In this document: positions 53,581 to 62,449 of the stretch, one piece after another | Layout of the letters: every line of letters begins with the position of its first letter | How positions within the stretch are numbered: position 1 is the stretch's first letter | From: Sphaerochaeta halotolerans | GTDB taxonomy: Bacteria; Spirochaetota; Spirochaetia; Sphaerochaetales; Sphaerochaetaceae | DNA: 64,000 nucleotides | NCBI RefSeq assembly: GCF_003429665.1 | Contig: NZ_QUWK01000007.1 | Location: 123,018-187,017, forward strand | Reading direction: 5' to 3' | Notes under the pieces: model-generated | Database searches by the model: none | Told to the model about the DNA's origin: nothing | What the model saw: the letters and a program-made list of their open reading frames with translations, nothing else | Position numbers and translations under genes: made by a program

Positions 53581-55430
53581 AGTGAAAGCTGGCTCAGGAT
53601 CCGCTTGGCAACAGCAAGAGATATTCCTGCTTCCTTGCTCAAATCCTCAGCTGACTTAGCTAGGATGGATTCAAGGCTTCCGTACTGTTTCATCAGACGC
53701 TCACTCCGTTTCTTGCCGATCCCCTGCACTGATTCCAGTACACGGAAGGAAGCCTCACGACTCCTTGCCGCTTGGTTTGCACTGGTTGCGAACCGGTGAC
53801 ACTCATCCCGTACAGCAATAATCAGACGTAACGCCTCGTTGTCTTCAGGTAGCTGGAGATCCTCTCTCTCATCATCGAACACAATGGTCTCAAACTGCTC
53901 GGCAAGGCCAATAATCGGAATGTCCACCATCCCCAGTGCATCAAGGATCTCTCGAGCAGCATTGACCTGCCCTTGCCCACCGTCGATGATCAGGAGCCCT
54001 GGCCGTTCCAGATTCTCATTGAGAATTTTTGTATAGCGTCTGGCTACTGCTTCCCGTATGGATTCATAGTCATCAATCCTACCTTCAAGACTCTTGATGT
54101 TGTACCTGCGGTAGTTTGGTTTGTCTGGATTACCGTTGCGAAAGGAGATAAGGGATGCAACGGTGTATTTACCACTCAATTGGGCAACATCGAACCCTTC
54201 GATAAGGGTTGGAGGGGAGGCAAGATCCAAGATATCCGCAAGCTCCTCCAAGGCCCTGGTGTTGTCCTTGCTCTTCAGTCGCTTTTCCACATCCCGGCTG
54301 GCATTTTCCCTTGCCATACGGAGAATTCTGTAGTGTTTTCCATCGATGGGGAGATTCACTTCCAGTCTCCCCCCCAGCTGTTCAGTAAAGTAACGCCTGA
54401 TCAATTGCACATCAATTTCGTGGGAGACATAGAGGAACTGGGGAAGCTTCTGACCATCTGCATAGTACTGTATCAGGAAGTCCAACAAGATTTCAGTTTC
54501 CTCTCCAAGCGTCTCTGCACGATATAATGCTCGGCCGATCAACTGGCCATCACGCATTTGCATCAAGCTGATGGTGCACAACGGCCCACGCATCTCGATG
54601 GCGGCATAGTCACGACTCTCACTGGCAAAGTCCTGTACCTGCTGCCCTACCTGTGTGGTCTTGATGGCTGTTATCTGGTCACGCTTGGTTGCTGCTTCCT
54701 CAAAATTCAGTGCCTTGGAAGCTTGAACCATCTCATCCTGCAACCTCGCAAGCAGTGCATCGGTTTTTCCTTCCAGAAGATTCCTCACCGCAGTGATGGA
54801 TTTCCCATACTCCTGTTCACTGACCAGGCCAGCACAGGGTCCCAAGCAGAGTCCAATATGGTAGTACAAACAGGGTTTTTCCCGCTTTCTGAGTGGGGTG
54901 GAACACCTTCTCAAGGGAAAGAGTTTTGCGATCAGATCAAGATAGAGATCAAGTTTTCCTGCATCAGGATAGGGACCATAGTAAGAGGAACCATCATCGA
55001 TGAGCCGACGGGTCTTGAAGACCTTTGGGAACTTTTCATTGGTGATTCTGATCATTGGATAGCTTTTGCCATCCTTGAGAGAGATGTTGTAGTGAGGTGA
55101 GTACTTCTTGATGAGATTGTTCTCAAGTACCAATGCCTCATATTCGTTTCCGGTTATAATATATTCGATGGAAGCAATCTTTCTCACAAGCGCAGCAGTC
55201 TTTGCACTCCTGTTTGCAAGGAAGTAGCTAGTTACCCGTTTTCGTAGATCCTTCGCCTTTCCGACATAGATGATGAGTCCCTTCTCATCACGCATCAAAT
55301 AGACGCCACTGGCATGGGGCAATTCCCGTGCCTGCATCTGGGGACTTACGTTTTCCGCGGCAACACTCCCGAGGCTCTCTACCTCACTGGCAGAAGTATA
55401 GTGTGCTGCTTCATCTCGCTTTTTCTTCAT
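53577..55430 (-). CDS. uvrC: UvrC excinuclease subunit
   Basis: About 617 residues. GIY-YIG nuclease (SGVYLMRDEKGLIIYVGKAKD begins it), UVR domain, RNase H-like domain with LIIDGGQGQVNAA, and C-terminal helix-hairpin-helix (ESVQGIGKKRSERL). It makes the dual incisions of nucleotide excision repair. ATG 55430 is chosen: its promoter (TTGCCA 55469-55464, 17 bases, TATGCT 55446-55441) lies ten bases before, so a TTG at 55469 would be inside the -35. A short N-terminal extension precedes the family start near residue 32. Confidence 0.95.
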   Translation of the reverse strand: MKKKRDEAAHYTSASEVESLGSVAAENVSPQMQARELPHASGVYLMRDEKGLIIYVGKAKDLRKRVTSYFLANRSAKTAALVRKIASIEYIITGNEYEALVLENNLIKKYSPHYNISLKDGKSYPMIRITNEKFPKVFKTRRLIDDGSSYYGPYPDAGKLDLYLDLIAKLFPLRRCSTPLRKREKPCLYYHIGLCLGPCAGLVSEQEYGKSITAVRNLLEGKTDALLARLQDEMVQASKALNFEEAATKRDQITAIKTTQVGQQVQDFASESRDYAAIEMRGPLCTISLMQMRDGQLIGRALYRAETLGEETEILLDFLIQYYADGQKLPQFLYVSHEIDVQLIRRYFTEQLGGRLEVNLPIDGKHYRILRMARENASRDVEKRLKSKDNTRALEELADILDLASPPTLIEGFDVAQLSGKYTVASLISFRNGNPDKPNYRRYNIKSLEGRIDDYESIREAVARRYTKILNENLERPGLLIIDGGQGQVNAAREILDALGMVDIPIIGLAEQFETIVFDDEREDLQLPEDNEALRLIIAVRDECHRFATSANQAARSREASFRVLESVQGIGKKRSERLMKQYGSLESILAKSAEDLSKEAGISLAVAKRILSQLSL

Positions 55431-55457
55431 ACTGCTTTGAAGCATATCCAGACAGTC

Positions 55458-55486
55458 TTGTTTTGGCAATGCTCAATCACTACAAT
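55458..55486 (+). promoter_or_regulatory. photolyase-like gene promoter, leaderless
   Basis: TTGTTT (55458-55463), a 17-base spacer and TACAAT (55481-55486), seven bases before ATG 55494. It interlocks with the uvrC promoter on the other strand. Confidence 0.72.
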
Positions 55487-55493
55487 ACCAGCT

Positions 55494-56732
55494 ATGGATC
55501 ATCCCCTTTTTGCAACCCTACCACCTGAGGAACAACGCTACCTCACCCATCTTGATGAGCGTTACCACTTCAGCTTCCAACAGCAACGACAGCTCATCGA
55601 AAGCGCCTGTGACCTTGCTATGTGGCAACTGGGTCCTTTGCAGGACTGGATTGATGAAGAGAACGTAGCAACATTGCAGGGGAAGGCCAGGACAAAAACC
55701 TTGATTGCAAACCACCTCCTCCTCATGCAACAGGAACGGGGGAACCCAACCAACTACCAGGATTTTGTTCCTGATACCCGTCTCCCTGACAAGTACAAGA
55801 GTCTTTTTGTCTCCTCTGACACCCTGATGGGCAGGTGCCCCTGTCCGGTAGAGGGGGAAAAGACCCGTTGCTGTAATCTCAAGACCCTCGACGTGGTACA
55901 ACAGTGTGCGTTCGGCTGTTCTTACTGCTCGATTCAATCGTTTTACAACAAACATGAGGTCAAGGTAGTGGAGAATCTTTCAAACCGATTGCAGGAGCTT
56001 GTACTGGATGAGGATACTTGGCATATCGGCACCGGGCAGAGCAGCGATTCCCTCCTATGGGGGAATAACTACGGGACTCTCGACGCACTAGCCATCCTTG
56101 CGAGTCGCTATCCCAATCTCATCATAGAGCTCAAGACGAAGAGCAAAAGAAGTGACTATCTCAGCCTCAATCTGCCTCTCAATATTGTTTCCACCTGGTC
56201 TCTCAATGCTCCTACGATTATCGAGAAAGAGGAACATCTGGCCGCTACACTCCGCGGGCGGCTCGATGCAGCGAGAAGAGCGAGGGACAAGGGGAGAATC
56301 ATAGGATTCCACCTTCATCCCATGGTGTACTTCAAGGGGTGGCAGGAGGAGTATGGCGCGCTTATTGAGGCTGTAACAAGCATGTTCCTCCCCGATGAGT
56401 TGATGATGTTCTCCCTTGGAACCCTTACATTCACGAAGGCAGTACTGAGACAGCTACGCACTGACCACTATCCAACTCGGGTATTGGATATGGAGCTCAC
56501 TCCAGCGGCAGGGAAATACTCCTACCCACTTGAGACCAAACGAAGAATGTTCTCATTTGCCTATGAGCAGTTTCCTTCCAGTTGGAAGCAAGGCTCTCCC
56601 TTCTTTTACCTCTGCATGGAGGACCCTTCGCTCTGGGAGCCAACCTTTGGCTATTCCTATTTAAACGACAAGGCGTTTGAAGCAGCAATGAAAACCTCGT
56701 ATCAAACATGTCTAGAGAAACACAAGTCATGA
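55494..56732 (+). CDS. spore-photoproduct-lyase-like radical SAM protein
   Basis: About 412 residues. The radical SAM motif is CAFGCSYCSIQS. Upstream, GRCPCPVEGEKTRCC gives extra cysteines that could hold a second cluster. SPL-type enzymes repair the thymine dimer of UV-damaged spores, but the donor Cys in B. subtilis FEASCTSD corresponds to Gln in HIGTGQSSDS here (aligned by eye). The cell is not expected to sporulate, so the substrate is unknown. It is divergent from uvrC. Confidence 0.82.
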   Translation: MDHPLFATLPPEEQRYLTHLDERYHFSFQQQRQLIESACDLAMWQLGPLQDWIDEENVATLQGKARTKTLIANHLLLMQQERGNPTNYQDFVPDTRLPDKYKSLFVSSDTLMGRCPCPVEGEKTRCCNLKTLDVVQQCAFGCSYCSIQSFYNKHEVKVVENLSNRLQELVLDEDTWHIGTGQSSDSLLWGNNYGTLDALAILASRYPNLIIELKTKSKRSDYLSLNLPLNIVSTWSLNAPTIIEKEEHLAATLRGRLDAARRARDKGRIIGFHLHPMVYFKGWQEEYGALIEAVTSMFLPDELMMFSLGTLTFTKAVLRQLRTDHYPTRVLDMELTPAAGKYSYPLETKRRMFSFAYEQFPSSWKQGSPFFYLCMEDPSLWEPTFGYSYLNDKAFEAAMKTSYQTCLEKHKS

Positions 56733-56810
56733 TTCAGTATTTCTCTTGAGCACAAAAGAGAACAGTAGTACACTCAACATACTAACACCTTCAATACTAG
56801 AGGTTCTTTT

Positions 56811-57707
56811 ATGAGTAAGCGCAATGATGCGGTACGAGTGTATGACATAGCACCCTACAAACAAATATTCCCCTATATCATGCAAAAGAGGTCTGAGTCA
56901 TTGGTGTACCAGAACATGGTACTTGACCTTACCAACACGATACATTTCATCAAACACCATAAGAGTCCTGACGGGCGTTCCTACCGGGTGTTTGAGGTGT
57001 TCCTTGCAGCAATTATTAGAACGATTGCTCTCAGACCGGAACTGAATCGATTTGTAGCAAACTACCGATTCTGGCAACGGAAGGATATCTCTTTGAACTT
57101 TGTTGTCAAGGAGGCTTACAGCGATGATGCCCCTGAGCACAGCATGCCGCTGTATTTCTCCCCTAATATGACGCTTGATGAAATAGCGAGCATTGTGAAC
57201 CAAGCCATCATTGATCAGAGGCAAACTGAAGCAACAAATTTCACTGACAAGGCCATTCAGTATTTTCTTCACTTTCCCCAACCGATTATACGCTTGGTAT
57301 TAGGAACAGCAAGGCTTCTCGACCGATATGGAAAAGCTCCCAAGGCGCTCCGCGATGCCGATGGATTACACACATCCCTGTTTGTCAGCAATTTGGGGAG
57401 TATCGGTCTGGGTGGGGGAAGCCCACACCATCATCTGTATGAGTGGGGAACAACAAGTGTATTCGTTACCATGGGGTTACTCAGAAGAACCCGCCATACA
57501 GAGGGAACAAGAACGATGTATAAAGATACCATGGAAGTAGGTTTCACCGTCGATGAACGAATCACCGACGGGTACTACTTCACACAGTCAATTAAATTGT
57601 TCCAATCCTTGTTGCAGGATCCAAGACCGTTGCTTTATCGACCTGACGAGCTTCCATCGCTCCCCTTGAGCAAGCGGGCTTACAAGAAAAAGTTGAAGCA
57701 ATCCTAG
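56811..57707 (+). CDS. E2-like acyltransferase-domain protein, no lipoyl domain
   Basis: A 298-residue protein resembling the catalytic domain of 2-oxoacid dehydrogenase E2 and CAT-type acyltransferases. The C-terminal active-site motif, normally HxxxDG, is DERITDGYYF: the catalytic His is Glu. Many clostridial and spirochaete homologues share DERI-DG, so this is a family trait. No E1, E3 or lipoyl domain is encoded nearby, although lplA lies 1.7 kb away. AGAGG precedes the ATG. Function unknown. Confidence 0.78.
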   Translation: MSKRNDAVRVYDIAPYKQIFPYIMQKRSESLVYQNMVLDLTNTIHFIKHHKSPDGRSYRVFEVFLAAIIRTIALRPELNRFVANYRFWQRKDISLNFVVKEAYSDDAPEHSMPLYFSPNMTLDEIASIVNQAIIDQRQTEATNFTDKAIQYFLHFPQPIIRLVLGTARLLDRYGKAPKALRDADGLHTSLFVSNLGSIGLGGGSPHHHLYEWGTTSVFVTMGLLRRTRHTEGTRTMYKDTMEVGFTVDERITDGYYFTQSIKLFQSLLQDPRPLLYRPDELPSLPLSKRAYKKKLKQS

Positions 57708-58525
57708 TCAAGCTTCTTTTCAAACAGGTCCAAAGCTCTTCCAGTGAGCGGGTTCGCTTCACCCTTGAGCATGGATTTGATTGCTTTCATTTCACTTTTA
57801 CTGAACTGTTTTCCCCCAAGCTTGTGCTCCTCGAATGCTTCAGTGGCAATCGGGCAGACCTTTTTCACCAGTTCAAGGATGGTCTGGGCATAGATGCGGA
57901 TTTCATACTGTGCATGGGCATCAAGACGGAGCTGCAGGAAGTGGAACAGATTATGGAGATCCATCTGCCAATACCATTCGGTATAGAGGCTCAGGGGAAG
58001 ATCAATGCGACTGAGTTCCCTTGCGATTCCCATATCCAGAAGCTTCTGGTAGGTATCATAACTCCGCTTTTGGTCTTCACTAAGAAGAGAAAGTACCTGC
58101 TTTGCCATCTCTTCATCGACTGGCTCAGCAGTTCTCCCTTGCTTGTTGTCATCGCTCTGGAAGTTAATGTGGGAGGGATCAGGTTTGTAGCATTCATCAC
58201 TCATGACACTATAGCGCCCACTGATCTCATTCACCCTGCCGGTACGGTGACGAATCCACTGCCTGGCAACAAAAATTGGCATCTTTACATGAAAGGTGAA
58301 GTTCACCTGTTCAAAGGGAGATGTGTGGTCATTCCTCAGCAGGTAGTTGATCAAGCCCTTGTCCTGTCGGTAGGTCTTGGTCCCACTCCCGTAAGAAACC
58401 CGTGCGCTCTGTACAATACGATCATCACTTCCCAAGTAATCGACCAAGCGGACAAAACCATGGTCTAGTACGGGAAATTCCTTATCCAAAATCTCTTCAG
58501 CAGCGCTGACGATGCAATGTGCCAT
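57704..58525 (-). CDS. thyX: FAD-dependent thymidylate synthase
   Basis: A 273-residue flavoenzyme. The ThyX signature RHRTGRVNEISGRYS is at about 92-106, and the residue set RxRxR is complete. It makes dTMP from dUMP with methylene-THF as methyl donor and NADPH/FAD as reductant, so no separate DHFR step is needed. AAAGGAG precedes the ATG. Stop CTAG is shared with the convergent E2-like gene. Confidence 0.96.
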   Translation of the reverse strand: MAHCIVSAAEEILDKEFPVLDHGFVRLVDYLGSDDRIVQSARVSYGSGTKTYRQDKGLINYLLRNDHTSPFEQVNFTFHVKMPIFVARQWIRHRTGRVNEISGRYSVMSDECYKPDPSHINFQSDDNKQGRTAEPVDEEMAKQVLSLLSEDQKRSYDTYQKLLDMGIARELSRIDLPLSLYTEWYWQMDLHNLFHFLQLRLDAHAQYEIRIYAQTILELVKKVCPIATEAFEEHKLGGKQFSKSEMKAIKSMLKGEANPLTGRALDLFEKKLD

Positions 58526-58593
58526 AATGATAATACTCCTTTCGGTTTCTGGAATACTGCCATGGTACAGGAATATCCCACGCTGGGCAACTT

Positions 58594-59316
58594 CTAGAGC
58601 AGGCCCATCCTACCAAGCAAAATAGCTACTCCTGCACTACAGGCTGTTTCCGTTCTCAAGATTCTTTTTCCCAGTGATGCGAACTGAAACGCATGTTCCC
58701 TAAAGAGCGTTCGCTCCCGATCACTGAACCCTCGCTCTCCTCCAATCGCCAATACGGCCGGTTGGTTTTCTTCTAGCTGCAGCATTGAGAGCGGTATGCC
58801 ATCCCATACATTATCAAGGACAATCCGCTTCGCATCGGGAGGAAGCAGGCCAATAGCTTCCTTGAGGGATGAGGCAAACTGCACAGAACTAACCCCACTC
58901 TGCCCACTTTGCATTGCTCCATCGAGGAGGATGCTTTTGTATTCTCCACTGGTGTAGAGATTGGCTTGTGCATAGGATTTCTCAGCAGTATCGGTTGTAC
59001 AGAGAATGAGAGAACCAACACCGAGGCTTACCGCTTCCCTGAGAATCCTCCTCATGCTGATTGGTCTGACTTGTGCAACGATGAGGGTTACTGGGTAGAG
59101 TTTGGATGCCTGCTCATCTTCCACTTCATAGGTGAAGGAAATGCCTTTCTCATCCATCTTGGTTATGGTAGCCAACCCCTTGCTTTTGTTGACAACACCC
59201 GCTTGGAAGGTATCACCAACTCCAAGGTGCAGGATTTTCTTGATATGGCGAGCCCTATGGTCTTTCATAGGGAGCTCATTCATTGGTTCCAGTGAGGAAA
59301 AGAGGATGATGTTCAT
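58594..59316 (-). CDS. rsmE: 16S rRNA m3U1498 methyltransferase
   Basis: About 240 residues. The C-terminal SPOUT knot has GGERGFSDRE and LGKRILRTETA, the RsmE signatures; the N-terminal PUA-like domain contains DHRARHIKKILHLGVGD. ATG 59316 is chosen; the longer frame from 59388 overlaps lplA. The extended -10 TGCTATAGT ends seven bases before the ATG and no ribosome site is seen, so the mRNA is probably leaderless. Confidence 0.92.
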   Translation of the reverse strand: MNIILFSSLEPMNELPMKDHRARHIKKILHLGVGDTFQAGVVNKSKGLATITKMDEKGISFTYEVEDEQASKLYPVTLIVAQVRPISMRRILREAVSLGVGSLILCTTDTAEKSYAQANLYTSGEYKSILLDGAMQSGQSGVSSVQFASSLKEAIGLLPPDAKRIVLDNVWDGIPLSMLQLEENQPAVLAIGGERGFSDRERTLFREHAFQFASLGKRILRTETACSAGVAILLGRMGLL

Positions 59317-59323
59317 ACCGGGC

Positions 59324-59332
59324 ACTATAGCA
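59324..59332 (-). promoter_or_regulatory. rsmE extended -10
   Basis: TGCTATAGT on the minus strand (TGn plus TATAGT). The hexamer ends seven bases before ATG 59316. The -35 is weak. Confidence 0.5.
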
Positions 59333-59363
59333 TAAGGGACCGGAAAAACGGTAGACTGGCGCC

Positions 59364-60332
59364 ATGAAGAATGCAATCTACTTGGCAAAATCGCACGACT
59401 GTGCAGCTAACCTGGCAGGAGAGGCATACCTAATGAGTCTGCCCCATGAGCATGTGTTGTATCTCTGGGTGAATGATCCCTGCATCGTGATTGGGCGGTA
59501 CCAAAACCCCTTCAACGAATGCAACCTACAACGCATGGATGATGAGGGTGTTCAACTCGTACGAAGGCAGAGCGGAGGAGGTGCGGTCTACCATGACCAG
59601 GGCAACCTTTGTTTCACCTTGATCGGGGACAAGGAGCAGAGCAGTAAAGAGGAAAACTTTGCTCTGATTATCAAGGCACTGGCTACCCTCTCTCTTGATT
59701 GTGAGCTTTCTGGTCGCAATGACATTCTTCTGAATGGGAAAAAGATCTCCGGTAATGCATTCCAGACAACTGCTACCAAATTTTGTCACCATGGAACGTT
59801 GCTTATCAGCAGTGATTTGTCGGTAATGGGGAATTACCTCACCCCGAGCTCCACCAAGCTTGCTTCCAAGGCGGTGAAATCCGTAGCTTCCCGAGTAGGA
59901 AACCTGAAGGAAGGCAATCAGGAAATTACCAATGAAATGGTGCAGGATGCGTTGATCGAGGCATTCAAGGAAATGTACGGGGAGGCAGAGGTCCAAGAAA
60001 TCGACTTCACCACCTTCCCTGCTGCACAACAGAATTATCACCGATTCGGTGACCGCTCACAAATTCTCAAGGAGACTCCACAGTTCACCCATTCGTTTAC
60101 CCATCGATTCCCATGGGGCGAGGCAGACTTCAGGATCCTTGTGGAACAAGGTGTAATCCGAGACATCCTCATGTTCACTGACAGTCTCGACACTTCAATT
60201 GTCTCCCGTATCAAGGCAATCCTGATCGGGGTGCCGTATGAGCGGCATGCGATAGAGGCGGTACTGAACAAAAGTGAGCAGGGCGATTGCACTGACCTGC
60301 TCACCTACTTGCTAGATTCCTTCTCGTCCTGA
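59364..60332 (+). CDS. lplA: lipoate-protein ligase
   Basis: A 322-residue enzyme. RRQSGGGAVYHDQGNLCFT is the lipoate/ATP motif, and NGKKISGNAFQ carries the conserved Lys. It activates free lipoate and attaches it to lipoyl domains. The C-terminal accessory domain (about 240-322) is present. It is divergent from rsmE (47-base gap); TAGACT ends six bases before ATG, but without a clear -35. The acceptor lipoyl protein is not in the window. Confidence 0.93.
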   Translation: MKNAIYLAKSHDCAANLAGEAYLMSLPHEHVLYLWVNDPCIVIGRYQNPFNECNLQRMDDEGVQLVRRQSGGGAVYHDQGNLCFTLIGDKEQSSKEENFALIIKALATLSLDCELSGRNDILLNGKKISGNAFQTTATKFCHHGTLLISSDLSVMGNYLTPSSTKLASKAVKSVASRVGNLKEGNQEITNEMVQDALIEAFKEMYGEAEVQEIDFTTFPAAQQNYHRFGDRSQILKETPQFTHSFTHRFPWGEADFRILVEQGVIRDILMFTDSLDTSIVSRIKAILIGVPYERHAIEAVLNKSEQGDCTDLLTYLLDSFSS

Positions 60333-61835
60333 TAGTTCAATCAGGGATTTGAGTCTCTCAATTCTCCACTCTACCGGATGGAGGTTTTCTGCTCTCCAGC
60401 TCCAATTGCTCACCCCACAGGTGCTGGGAATATTCATTCTTCCCTCCGCTCCAAGTTCAAGCCAATCCTGCATGGGAAGAATGGCATCCTTCGCGTGTGA
60501 GAGCAACATATGCCTAATCAACTGCCATACAACCTGGTCATCGGGGCACTCCAGGTAGCGCCTCACGGCATCCCCAGTCTGTTCATCCAGGGACTCATAC
60601 CATCCTCTGGAGGTGTTATTGTCATGGGTGCCGGTATAGATGACACTGTTGTGTTCACAGTTGTGGGGCAGGTAGGTATTGTTGGCATCAAGCTTCCCCT
60701 GCTCTACAGAGAAGGCAAACTGAAGGATTTTCATGCCAGGGAAGCCGTTGGAGATCCTGAGTTCATCCACATCCTCGGTAATCACTCCCAGGTCCTCAGC
60801 AATAATGGGAAGCTCCTCCCCTAGGTGCGCTTTCAATGCGGAGAAGAACTCTTTGCCTGGGGATGGCATCCAGGTACCATGTATGGCAGTCTTTTCCCCT
60901 TTGGGGACCTCCCAATATGCAGCGAATCCACGGAAGTGGTCGATTCTGATTATGTCACACATCTCCAAGGTCTTTTCTATGCGCTTGATCCACCAGGAAA
61001 ACTGCTGCTTCTTATGGGCTTCCCAATCATAGACAGGGTTTCCCCAAAGTTGTCCCTCATCAGAGAAGGCATCTGGAGGCACTCCGCTGGAAGCGGTCTG
61101 TCTGCCATCTTCATCCATTTTAAACAAATCCCTATGTGACCAGGCATCCACGCTGTCTGGAGCAACAAAGATGGGAATGTCTCCAATGATTTGGATTCCC
61201 TTCTTGTTGGCATATTGTTTGACATTTGCCCACTGCGTGTAGAAGAAATACTGTTGTACCTGTATGTTCTCAATCGCTTTTGCGTGCTCCTTCTTGAGCT
61301 GGTGCAACGTAGTATCTTCCCGTAGCCTTACTTTCTTGGGCCAGATTTCAAACCAGCGAGAGTCATGGTAGGTTCTACAGAGTACTTGGTAGAGGGCATA
61401 GTCCTCCAACCACCACTGGTTTTCCTTTACAAATTGCTGGTACGTTTCCCTCTCTTTCTTTGCTGCCTCAGCAATAAAGGTCGCTGCTGCCTGCTCCAAA
61501 AGCGGTTCCTTGTAGTTGCGCACACTACCGTACTCTACCCGGCCGGAGGGAAAATCTGGATGAAAGAGTACATCTTCCACATCCAGATACCCTTCATAGG
61601 CGAGTGTCCTGAGATCAATCAAGAGCTCATTTCCTGCAAACGTTGATCGTGCCGCATAGGGGCTGTCCCCGTAGCCGGTAGGACCGAGGGGGAGGATTTG
61701 CCAAAGGCTCGCTTTCGCTTGGGAAAGAAGGTCGATGAATGAAAAAGCCTCATCACCCAGTGACCCGATTCCGTGAGGAGAGGGAAATGAAGTCGGGTGC
61801 ATCAATACACCACAGCGTCGTATTTTAGGTTTCAT
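60312..61835 (-). CDS. malQ: 4-alpha-glucanotransferase (GH77)
   Basis: A 507-residue amylomaltase. GH77 active-site segments: IRIDHFRGFAAY (nucleophile Asp), IIAEDLGVITEDV (acid/base Glu) and TGTHDNNTSRGW (stabilising Asp). It disproportionates maltodextrins in glycogen or maltose use. The TATAGT at 61848-61843 ends seven bases before ATG 61835 and no ribosome site is seen. Confidence 0.96.
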   Translation of the reverse strand: MKPKIRRCGVLMHPTSFPSPHGIGSLGDEAFSFIDLLSQAKASLWQILPLGPTGYGDSPYAARSTFAGNELLIDLRTLAYEGYLDVEDVLFHPDFPSGRVEYGSVRNYKEPLLEQAAATFIAEAAKKERETYQQFVKENQWWLEDYALYQVLCRTYHDSRWFEIWPKKVRLREDTTLHQLKKEHAKAIENIQVQQYFFYTQWANVKQYANKKGIQIIGDIPIFVAPDSVDAWSHRDLFKMDEDGRQTASSGVPPDAFSDEGQLWGNPVYDWEAHKKQQFSWWIKRIEKTLEMCDIIRIDHFRGFAAYWEVPKGEKTAIHGTWMPSPGKEFFSALKAHLGEELPIIAEDLGVITEDVDELRISNGFPGMKILQFAFSVEQGKLDANNTYLPHNCEHNSVIYTGTHDNNTSRGWYESLDEQTGDAVRRYLECPDDQVVWQLIRHMLLSHAKDAILPMQDWLELGAEGRMNIPSTCGVSNWSWRAENLHPVEWRIERLKSLIELSGREGI

Positions 61836-61842
61836 GATTCAA

Positions 61843-61871
61843 ACTATATAGTATTCCTTTGCTGTTGGCTA
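61843..61871 (-). promoter_or_regulatory. malQ promoter, leaderless
   Basis: On the minus strand TAGCCA (61871-61866), a 17-base spacer and TATAGT (61848-61843), seven bases before ATG. Confidence 0.55.
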
Positions 61872-61906
61872 TCATTCAGCAAGGAAGAGTTTGTTTTTGG
61901 GCGTTC

Positions 61907-61935
61907 TTGTTCTAACATGGAAAATAGGATATACT
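61907..61935 (+). promoter_or_regulatory. carD operon promoter, leaderless
   Basis: TTGTTC (61907-61912), a 17-base spacer and TATACT (61930-61935), then six bases and ATG 61942. Confidence 0.75.
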
Positions 61936-61941
61936 TGTACT

Positions 61942-62445
61942 ATGAATTCAGCCCAGGAACCAAAACAATTTGCCATCGGAGAACATGTAGTATACCCTCT
62001 CCAAGGCGTAGGCGTCATCAAGCGTATAGAAGAACGAATGTTCAGAGGCGTCGCTACGATGTATTACGTGATCTACCTTGATATCTCTGATATGACGGTA
62101 ATGATTCCTGTGGACAAGTCCGAGGAGATGGGCATTAGACCAATCGTTGCGGAGAAGGAAGCGAAGCAGGCGATTGAGTCTATTTCCAGTAAGTATGACC
62201 CAATGCCGGTAGACTGGAAGGTCCGGTACCAGATGAATGTGGACCTGCTCAGGCAGGGTTCCATTACATCCATTGCGAAGGTGGTACAAGCACTCTATCA
62301 TCGCAGCAAGATCAAGGAACTGCCGGTACAAGAGCGGAAGCTCTATGACAATGCACTTCGGTTATTGATCGACGAGATCTCGTTTGCCTTGAAGAAAGAC
62401 AAGAAAGAGATCGAATTGCTTGTATTCTCCAAACTGGAGAAATAG
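61942..62445 (+). CDS. carD: CarD-like RNA polymerase-binding regulator
   Basis: A 167-residue protein. The N-terminal RNA polymerase-interaction domain has GEHVVYPLQGVGVIKRIEER, and the C-terminal helices (about 70-160) bind DNA near the -10. CarD proteins stabilise open promoter complexes. ATG 61942 gives the family N-terminus; an ORF start at 61891 lies before the promoter. No ribosome site at normal spacing. Confidence 0.95.
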   Translation: MNSAQEPKQFAIGEHVVYPLQGVGVIKRIEERMFRGVATMYYVIYLDISDMTVMIPVDKSEEMGIRPIVAEKEAKQAIESISSKYDPMPVDWKVRYQMNVDLLRQGSITSIAKVVQALYHRSKIKELPVQERKLYDNALRLLIDEISFALKKDKKEIELLVFSKLEK

Positions 62446-62449
62446 GTTT

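Noticed and set aside
55314..55493. Longer start of the photolyase-like gene inside uvrC
   Set aside because: The promoter lies at 55458-55486, so transcription begins just before ATG 55494.
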